From: Candidatus Omnitrophota bacterium | Lineage (GTDB): Bacteria > NPL-UPA2 > BS750m-G34 | Assembly: GCA_016783345.1 (NCBI GenBank) | Contig: JADHWT010000012.1 | Coordinates: forward strand, 1-17,283 | DNA length: 17,283 bases | Direction of reading: 5' to 3' | Part shown: piece by piece, positions 12,976 through 17,283 of the stretch | Position numbering within the stretch: the first letter of the stretch is position 1 | Layout: every line of letters starts with the position of its first letter | Position numbers and translations under genes: made by a program | Notes under the pieces: generated by a model | What the model saw: only the letters and a program-made list of their open reading frames with translations | What the model was told of the DNA's origin: nothing | Database searches by the model: none

Positions 12976-15471
12976 TCATCCTGTTACTATATTAATCAGC
13001 CTATTCGGAACAACAATTACTTTTTTAATATTTTTTCCGTCTGTTATCTCTTTAATCCTCGGCTGGGACAGCGCTATAGTTTTTATCTCTTCACGAGAAC
13101 TGGATAAAGGCACCGTAACCCTGGCACGTAGCTTCCCATTTACCTGGATTACCAGAAGAAAATCCTCTTTTTCCAGGGCATTCATATCCACCTCAGGCCA
13201 CTTCTCTTTCGCCAACTCACCTTTCTCACCTAATGTAGACCAGAGTTCTTCGGCTAAATGCGGAGCAAAAGGCGAGAGGAGATGAACCATTGTCTTAAGT
13301 GCCTCGCCTAAAACAATTTTATCCTCCTCATCTTTTATTCTAAACTCATTAATGGCATTCGTCAGCTCCATAAGTGCTGCTATGGCTGTATTAAAATGGA
13401 ACCTGTCTTCGATATCATTCGTAACCCTTTGAATTATCCTGTGGGTAATTCTTCTTAAATTAGCCGCCTTCGGCATACAACACCAATCAATTGGTGTTGT
13501 ATTCTCACTGGAAATATCCAATTTTTCTTTTTTAAATATTGCTATTTTTTTCTTCTCTTCAAATATATTCCAGATACGATTTATAAAGCGCCTCGCCCCC
13601 TCTATCCCTCTCTCACTCCACTCTAAATCTACTTCGGGCGGAGCAGCGAATAGAATAAAAAGCCTCAATGCATCAACGCCAAATTTTTCAATCATACCGT
13701 CAGGATCAACAATATTGCCTTTTGATTTACTCATCTTTGCACCGTCTTTGATGACCATACCCTGGGTAAGGAGACGGCTGAAAGGTTCGTTGACATCAAG
13801 GAGTTTCAGGTCTTTTAGAACCTTTGTAAAAAATCTGGCATAAAGCAGATGCAGGATAGCGTGCTCAATGCCGCCTATATACTGATCAACAGGCAGCCAG
13901 TATTTTGCAGCTTTTTTATCAAAAGGAACATTTGTTGAATGAGGACTGGTGTAGCGGGCAAAATACCATGAAGAATCTACAAATGTATCCATGGTATCTG
14001 TCTCACGCTGCGCCTCTTCTCCGCACTCAGGGCAATCCACCCGGACAAAGGATTCAATACCTGACAGGGGAGATTTTCCCATACCTGTTATCTTTACTCC
14101 TTTTTCCGGAAGTAGAACAGGCAGGTCTTTATCCGGCACCGGAACAGGACCGCATTTGGAGCAATGTATTATAGGAATCGGAACTCCCCAGTAACGCTGC
14201 CTTGAGAGGAGCCAGTCACGGAGTCGATAATTCACCCTGCCTTTTCCCATCCCCTCTTTCTCCATCCACTCAATAATTAGAGGGATTGCCTCTCTATTAT
14301 TCTTTCCGTTGAATTTGCCGGAATTAGTCATTACCCCATCTTCTACATACGCCTCACTCATCTCTTCCGCAATCAATGACTTTCCCTCCGGCGTTATCAC
14401 CACTTCGAGGGGGAGGTTATATTTTTTGGCAAATTCAAAATCCCTCTGGTCGTGAGTCGGCACAGCCATAATAGCGCCTGTGCCGTAGTCCATAACCACA
14501 TAATTGGCTATCCAGATAGGGATCTCTTTATTATTTACCGGGTTTATCGCTGTAAAACCGCTCTCGACACCTTTTTTTTCTATAACATCATCCGGCGTTC
14601 GGAAACTTTCTTTCTTAAATTCTTCTATAAATTTTTTTACTTTCTCTTTCTCAGGAGATTCGGTCATGGCCTTTTTAACCATCTCATGCCCCGGAGCTAA
14701 TACTAAATATGTTGCCCCGAAGATTGTGTCCGGCCTTGTAGTAAATACAGGAAACGGCTCATTGTTTTTTAGATGAAAATTTATCTCAACCCCTTCGCTC
14801 CTGCCGATCCAGTTCTTCTGCATGACAAGGACCTTCTCCGGCCAGCTATTCTCAATTTCCGAGCAATCGAGCAGTCTTTCAGCGTAGTCAGTGATTTTAA
14901 AAAACCACTGTTTAAGCCTCTTCTCTTTTACCACATCGGCGCACCGCCAGCACTTCCCTTTCTCTACCTGTTCATTGGCAAGAACAGTCTGACACTTCTC
15001 GCACCAGTTCACCGGCGCCTCTTTCTGAAATACTAAACCCTTTTCAAACATTCGCAGGAAAAACCACTGGCCCCACTTATAATAATCCGGCTTAGATGTA
15101 TTTACCTCTCTTTTCCAGTCATAACTAAAACCGAGTCTCTTCAACTGCTTTCTCATAGTCTCAATGCAGCTATCTGTCCATTCAGCAGGATGAGTCTTGT
15201 TGAGAATAGCCGCATTCTCAGCAGGCAGGCCAAAGGCATCCCAGCCCATGGGATGGAGGACATTGAAACCGCGCCTCTGTTTATAGCGCGCTATTACATC
15301 TCCGATTGTATAGTTGCGCACGTGCCCCATATGGATCTTACCGGACGGATAGGGGAACATGACGAGGACATAGTATTTTGGGTTTGACTCCATCTCTGTA
15401 GCAAGAGAAAAATTTTTCTCCCAGTATCCCTGCCATTTCTCTTCTATGGCCTTAAATTTATACTCACTCAT
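12976..15471 (-). CDS. leuS: Leucyl-tRNA synthetase
   Basis: Class I synthetase charging tRNA-Leu with leucine. It is 831 residues, a normal bacterial length. Visible elements in order are: ATP motif HMGH (47-50); a zinc cluster C157-x2-C160 with C174-x2-C177; the editing domain with TTRPDT (244-249) and the Asp-bearing PTHDQRDFEF (338-347); a second Cys set at C437/C440 and C480/C483; KMSKS (579-583) followed by GNIVDPDGM; and the helical anticodon-binding and C-terminal domains. Residues 657-666 (NTTPIDWCCM) are coded by a perfect inverted repeat (separate entry). The ribosome binding site is weak and distant (AAGG about 17 nt upstream). It is divergent from tRNA-Ala. Confidence 0.98.
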   Translation of the reverse strand: MSEYKFKAIEEKWQGYWEKNFSLATEMESNPKYYVLVMFPYPSGKIHMGHVRNYTIGDVIARYKQRRGFNVLHPMGWDAFGLPAENAAILNKTHPAEWTDSCIETMRKQLKRLGFSYDWKREVNTSKPDYYKWGQWFFLRMFEKGLVFQKEAPVNWCEKCQTVLANEQVEKGKCWRCADVVKEKRLKQWFFKITDYAERLLDCSEIENSWPEKVLVMQKNWIGRSEGVEINFHLKNNEPFPVFTTRPDTIFGATYLVLAPGHEMVKKAMTESPEKEKVKKFIEEFKKESFRTPDDVIEKKGVESGFTAINPVNNKEIPIWIANYVVMDYGTGAIMAVPTHDQRDFEFAKKYNLPLEVVITPEGKSLIAEEMSEAYVEDGVMTNSGKFNGKNNREAIPLIIEWMEKEGMGKGRVNYRLRDWLLSRQRYWGVPIPIIHCSKCGPVPVPDKDLPVLLPEKGVKITGMGKSPLSGIESFVRVDCPECGEEAQRETDTMDTFVDSSWYFARYTSPHSTNVPFDKKAAKYWLPVDQYIGGIEHAILHLLYARFFTKVLKDLKLLDVNEPFSRLLTQGMVIKDGAKMSKSKGNIVDPDGMIEKFGVDALRLFILFAAPPEVDLEWSERGIEGARRFINRIWNIFEEKKKIAIFKKEKLDISSENTTPIDWCCMPKAANLRRITHRIIQRVTNDIEDRFHFNTAIAALMELTNAINEFRIKDEEDKIVLGEALKTMVHLLSPFAPHLAEELWSTLGEKGELAKEKWPEVDMNALEKEDFLLVIQVNGKLRARVTVPLSSSREEIKTIALSQPRIKEITDGKNIKKVIVVPNRLINIVTG
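13475..13502. repeat. Perfect 13-bp inverted repeat inside leuS
   Basis: ATACAACACCAAT and ATTGGTGTTGTAT flank a 2-nt spacer. It lies in frame within the linker between the catalytic core and the anticodon-binding domain of LeuS. The sequence is not related to the other palindromes in this window. Confidence 0.7.
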
Positions 15472-15484
15472 TTTTGTTTGTTTC

Positions 15485-15513
15485 TTGACCTTATTATCTA
15501 TCTCTGATATATT
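15485..15513 (+). promoter_or_regulatory. tRNA-Ala promoter
   Basis: TTGACC (15485-15490), 17 nt, TATATT (15508-15513), with the mature tRNA starting 11 nt after the -10 box. Confidence 0.7.
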
Positions 15514-15538
15514 ATATTTTCGTGGGGCAGTAGCTCAA
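15511..15538 (-). promoter_or_regulatory. Possible leuS promoter overlapping tRNA-Ala
   Basis: On the minus strand TTGAGC (15538-15533) and TATAAT (15516-15511) are 16 nt apart, about 40 nt before the leuS ATG. The -35 box would lie inside tRNA-Ala and the -10 box overlaps the tRNA promoter, so the two would compete for polymerase. The region is AT-rich, so this is tentative. Confidence 0.4.
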
Positions 15539-15600
15539 CTGGGAGAGCGCAACGCTGGCAGCGTTGAGGTTTGCGGGTTCGATCCCCGCCTGCTCCACCA
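15524..15600 (+). tRNA. tRNA-Ala(GGC)
   Basis: A 77-nt cloverleaf including an encoded CCA end. The acceptor stem GGGGCAG/CTGCTCC contains the G3-U70 pair that identifies alanine tRNAs. The D stem is GCTC/GAGC, the anticodon arm CAACG-CTGGCAG-CGTTG has anticodon GGC, and the T stem is GCGGG/CCCGC with TTCGATC loop. It reads GCC/GCU codons. It lies on the plus strand against all the protein genes. Confidence 0.97.
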
Positions 15601-15607
15601 TAATTTT

Positions 15608-15961
15608 CTACCGCTTACTTAACCCTTTTACTTTCACCTCACAAGATTTCTTGTCTGCCTCAATCCCCTTTATCTCTTTTATAACACTAAGCACTTTTGA
15701 ATCCTTAATAGCGGATATCTTTTTAGATTGCAGGAGTTTCTCGCCGAGTTCTTTCAGTTTCCATTCTCTCTTTTGATTTAAAACTAATATCCTCCCTTTC
15801 AATTTTCCGATCTGAGAGACCCGCGCAATCTCCCTGCCTCCGCGTTGAGCCAGCTCTCCTGCCTCACGACCGAATTTTTTTAGCTCAGTGAGAAGAACCT
15901 CCGCCTCATCTTTGACAGAACCTCTAACCGATTTCTTTTCTTTTCCCTTTTCCTTTGCCAT
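15608..15961 (-). CDS. Small Lys-rich helical protein, function unknown
   Basis: A 117-residue basic protein I do not recognise. It begins with a Lys/Glu-rich stretch (MAKEKGKEKKSVRG) and is otherwise predicted helical with coiled-coil character (REWKLKELGEKLLQSKK, then VIKEIKGIEADKKSCEVK). It has no signal peptide or hydrophobic segment. It is open throughout, with AAAGGAG (15977-15971) 9 nt before the ATG. That ribosome binding site is the 3' end of copy B of the conserved two-hairpin leader, and an extended -10 promoter lies about 140 nt upstream. This supports a real, regulated single gene. Its stop lies 7 bp from the end of tRNA-Ala, which converges on it. Confidence 0.78.
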   Translation of the reverse strand: MAKEKGKEKKSVRGSVKDEAEVLLTELKKFGREAGELAQRGGREIARVSQIGKLKGRILVLNQKREWKLKELGEKLLQSKKISAIKDSKVLSVIKEIKGIEADKKSCEVKVKGLSKR

Positions 15962-15970
15962 AACTTTCCA

Positions 15971-16057
15971 CTCCTTTCAATGACGACACAAGTTATGCGA
16001 CATAACTTGTATGTCGGAATTGATCCCGAAGTCGCAACATCTTCTGCGACAAGGGAC
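15971..16057 (-). promoter_or_regulatory. Conserved two-hairpin leader, copy B (candidate structured RNA)
   Basis: In minus-strand order, P1 pairs TCCC/GGGA (16056-16053 with 16027-16024) and GTCGCA/TGCGAC (16050-16045 with 16036-16031) with a GAAGATGT loop. P2 (16016-15984) has 5' arm CGACATACAAGTTATG, loop TCG and 3' arm CATAACTTGTGTCG, leaving a 2-nt TA bulge. TCATTG then leads into AAAGGAG. Compared with copy A it lacks the 30-nt nested hairpin in the P1 loop. Confidence 0.75.
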
Positions 16058-16085
16058 ATACACCACTTACACCTTCTACTTTACC

Positions 16086-16114
16086 TTGACTTCACCTCCG
16101 ACTCATTATATCAT
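16086..16114 (+). promoter_or_regulatory. tRNA-Leu promoter
   Basis: TTGACT (16086-16091), 17 nt, TATCAT (16109-16114), with the tRNA beginning 11 nt after the -10 box. An alternative -10 is TATATC at 16107. Confidence 0.6.
16105..16113 (-). promoter_or_regulatory. Extended -10 promoter for the leader-B gene
   Basis: On the minus strand TGATATAAT (16113-16105) is an extended -10 with a perfect TATAAT. No good -35 is seen. A start near 16098 would give a leader of about 137 nt containing both hairpins. It overlaps the -10 of the oppositely directed tRNA-Leu promoter. Confidence 0.5.
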
Positions 16115-16125
16115 AACATTGCGCT

Positions 16126-16215
16126 GCCGGGGTGGCGAAATTGGTAGACGCACGGGACTCAAAATCCCGCGGGCCCTTAAAGTCCATGTCGGTTCGACTC
16201 CGACCTCCGGCACCA
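16126..16215 (+). tRNA. tRNA-Leu(CAA)
   Basis: A 90-nt class II tRNA including encoded CCA. The acceptor stem is GCCGGGG/CTCCGGC with one G-U pair, discriminator A. The anticodon arm CGGGA-CTCAAAA-TCCCG gives anticodon CAA (UUG codons). It has a long variable arm typical of leucine tRNAs, and a T arm GTCGG-TTCGACT-CCGAC. Its last 17 bases recur at 16978-16994. Confidence 0.97.
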
Positions 16216-16239
16216 CTCTATCAGGCATGAACTCCCCTA
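16199..16239 (+). repeat. Attachment-like repeat at tRNA-Leu 3' end, copy 1
   Basis: The first 17 bp (TCCGACCTCCGGCACCA, the tRNA 3' end) are identical to 16978-16994. Similarity then continues, including CATGAACTCCC, for about 35 of 41 matching bases. Confidence 0.65.
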
Positions 16240-16278
16240 TTATCACAATGGTTCGGTGGATGATTGTCTTAAGAGAAT

Positions 16279-16656
16279 TTATTTTTCTGGTGGTCGATGT
16301 AGTCTGTATCTTCCTTCGGAAAGAACAACAAGAAGGCCAGGGGTCTTTGAAAACTGTTCATTAAGTTCAGTAAGTATTGCTATAAGATCCTTTACTATCC
16401 TATCTATATTAATGAAATGATAACGCAGTAAGAGAATTCTTCCTTTACCTGCCAGAGGACCCATCTCCAATACACCACCAAAGTCTTTATCTGCTGTAAG
16501 CAAAATTCGGTTCTGACAATTTGCGGCTTCAAGAACTACTTCATCTTCAGCACCAATCAGTCCAATATTTGGCACTGTAGTAACATCATGTCCAACTTTC
16601 CTTAGCTCTCTTACTATGTCTATATGGACATTTTCATCAGCCAAGATACTGCTCAC
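16279..16656 (-). CDS. DUF5615 PIN-like protein, probable toxin
   Basis: A 125-residue protein with the PIN-like DUF5615 layout. An N-terminal SSILADENVH has acidic D7-E8, the middle contains AEDEVVLEAA (36-45), and then comes the paired-Asp motif LLTADKDFG (D56, D58). These acidic residues are where metal-dependent RNases of the PIN fold hold Mg2+, so ribonuclease activity is a reasonable inference. The family is usually found next to DUF433 proteins, as here, in a toxin-antitoxin-like arrangement. Its ATG overlaps the end of the DUF433 gene by 4 bp, so the two are translationally coupled, antitoxin first. No defects are visible. Confidence 0.88.
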   Translation of the reverse strand: MSSILADENVHIDIVRELRKVGHDVTTVPNIGLIGAEDEVVLEAANCQNRILLTADKDFGGVLEMGPLAGKGRILLLRYHFINIDRIVKDLIAILTELNEQFSKTPGLLVVLSEGRYRLHRPPEK

Positions 16657-16892
16657 ATCTTCATCTCCACAGGATGAACTTCTTCTCCCTGCATTTCTCT
16701 CGCGACATAATCAAAAGCGGCTAGAACCCCTTCTCGAGTCAAATGTGGATGACCACGTAGTATATCATCTACTGTCATACCCGAAGCAATACATTGAAGT
16801 ATATAGGCTACAGATATACGGGTTCCTTTAATAACAGGTTTGCCGGACAATACCTTTACATTGCATTCGATCAGTTCTTTATTATTTGCCAT
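16653..16892 (-). CDS. DUF433 protein, probable antitoxin
   Basis: A 79-residue DUF433 protein with the typical core SGKPVIKGTRISVAYILQCI (about 16-35), then GMTVDDILRGHPHLTREGVLAAFDYV with the helix-turn-helix-like end of the family. It is thought to bind DNA and to neutralise the partner DUF5615 protein; both are family inferences. GGAGGTGA precedes the ATG, and a strong promoter lies 42 nt further upstream. It is first in the pair, as antitoxins usually are. The unit lies between two copies of the tRNA-Leu 3' end. Confidence 0.88.
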   Translation of the reverse strand: MANNKELIECNVKVLSGKPVIKGTRISVAYILQCIASGMTVDDILRGHPHLTREGVLAAFDYVAREMQGEEVHPVEMKM

Positions 16893-16933
16893 AATTCACC
16901 TCCATTTGAATTAATTTAATCTTAATATAGTTA

Positions 16934-16962
16934 AGTATAACATTGAATTTTCCATCCGTCAA
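16934..16962 (-). promoter_or_regulatory. Promoter of the DUF433-DUF5615 pair
   Basis: On the minus strand TTGACG (16962-16957), 17 nt, TATACT (16939-16934). It lies inside the repeat-bounded segment, so the pair carries its own promoter. The AT-rich palindromic stretch around 16922-16940 (CTTAATATAG-TTAAG) could be an operator. Confidence 0.65.
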
Positions 16963-16977
16963 TTTAATTTACTATTA

Positions 16978-17018
16978 TCCGACCTCCGGCACCATACTAC
17001 CCGACATGAACTCCCTTA
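16978..17018 (+). repeat. Attachment-like repeat, copy 2
   Basis: Second copy of the tRNA-Leu 3' end (TCCGACCTCCGGCACCA, 16978-16994) with similar following sequence. No other tRNA sequence precedes it, so it is not a decayed full tRNA. Confidence 0.65.
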
Positions 17019-17036
17019 GCCTTCTTGTTTTATTTA

Positions 17037-17283
17037 TTACTTCTTCACCCCTTCCCCAGTCATAGGTACAAATCTAACTGGAATAATACTGCTAGTTTTT
17101 ATCTGGGCATTTACTTTCTCCAGTAACTTTAACTCCTGCCAAAAAGTCCCCACCGGAATAACCATCCTCCCTCCTTCAGCTAATTGATCAAGCAGAGGTT
17201 GAGGAATGTAAGGAGGGGCGCAGGTTACAATAATAGCATCAAAAGGAGCATACTCATCCCAGCCGAGATAGCCATCACCACAT
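17037..17283 (-). CDS. pcm: Protein-L-isoaspartate O-methyltransferase, N-terminus beyond window edge
   Basis: Repairs isoaspartyl damage in proteins by SAM-dependent methylation in the cytoplasm. The last 81 residues are visible on the minus strand: GDGYLGWDEYAPFDAIIVT, then CAPPYIPQPLLDQL, then GGRMVIPVG, and the highly typical ending IIPVRFVPMTGEG before a TAA. The upstream SAM-binding half is outside the window. Full-length proteins are about 210-220 residues. Confidence 0.95.
   Translation of the reverse strand, partial: CGDGYLGWDEYAPFDAIIVTCAPPYIPQPLLDQLAEGGRMVIPVGTFWQELKLLEKVNAQIKTSSIIPVRFVPMTGEGVKK

Larger units (their letters stand above)
16216..16994 (-). mobile_element. Possible mini-island with toxin-antitoxin-like cargo at tRNA-Leu
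   Basis: About 780 bp between the tRNA-Leu 3' end and its duplicate, containing only a DUF433/DUF5615 pair and its promoter. The repeat stops abruptly at the tRNA side of copy 2, as an attachment site would. No integrase is present inside, so it would be a remnant or an element moved in trans. A simple local duplication remains possible. Confidence 0.35.

Noticed and set aside
1..17283. CRISPR array
   Set aside because: No regularly spaced short direct repeats are present; the repeats seen are paired palindromes or element ends.

Overview
This window comes from a Gram-negative bacterium: it carries lpxD, a lipid A biosynthesis gene. The mix of dispersed palindromic repeats, a REP-type tyrosine transposase and these housekeeping genes resembles uncultured lineages such as Omnitrophota or other PVC-related groups. 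That placement is an inference from gene style and no marker proves it. Every convincing protein gene is on the minus strand. The two tRNA genes are on the plus strand.

Reading from the left, the window opens with the 5' two-thirds of folE behind a clear sigma70-type promoter. Next is a wrecked rhuM-like gene, broken by a 5-bp tandem duplication and by a roughly 950-bp REP-associated tyrosine transposase element that replaced its 5' part. Then come mnmE, folC and lpxD, transcribed leftward from a promoter ahead of lpxD. Two structures punctuate this operon: a terminator-like hairpin directly against the folC start, and a 45-bp palindromic repeat between folC and mnmE.

Positions 5992-8219 are a complete two-gene insertion sequence (DUF6788-type protein plus IS4-like DDE transposase). 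It has 17-bp inverted ends and a perfect 9-bp target duplication, and it landed at the edge of a second copy of the 45-bp palindrome. Upstream in the direction of transcription lie a zinc alcohol/polyol dehydrogenase, a small two-helix membrane protein, groEL, groES, an M16 zinc protease and leuS. groES has its own promoter inside the last codons of the protease gene.

The right part holds tRNA-Ala(GGC), a small Lys-rich helical protein, tRNA-Leu(CAA), a DUF433/DUF5615 antitoxin-toxin-like pair with its own promoter, and the 3' end of pcm. The toxin-antitoxin pair lies between two copies of the tRNA-Leu 3' end, like cargo between attachment sites.

The observation I rate highest is a two-hairpin element found twice on the minus strand, immediately ahead of the ribosome binding sites of two unrelated small genes (9531-9650 and 15971-16057). 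Its first hairpin and linkers are conserved in sequence. Its second hairpin differs at five base pairs, each with a compensating change, and keeps a 2-nt bulge. This is the signature expected of a structured cis-regulatory RNA. I do not recognise it as a known family.
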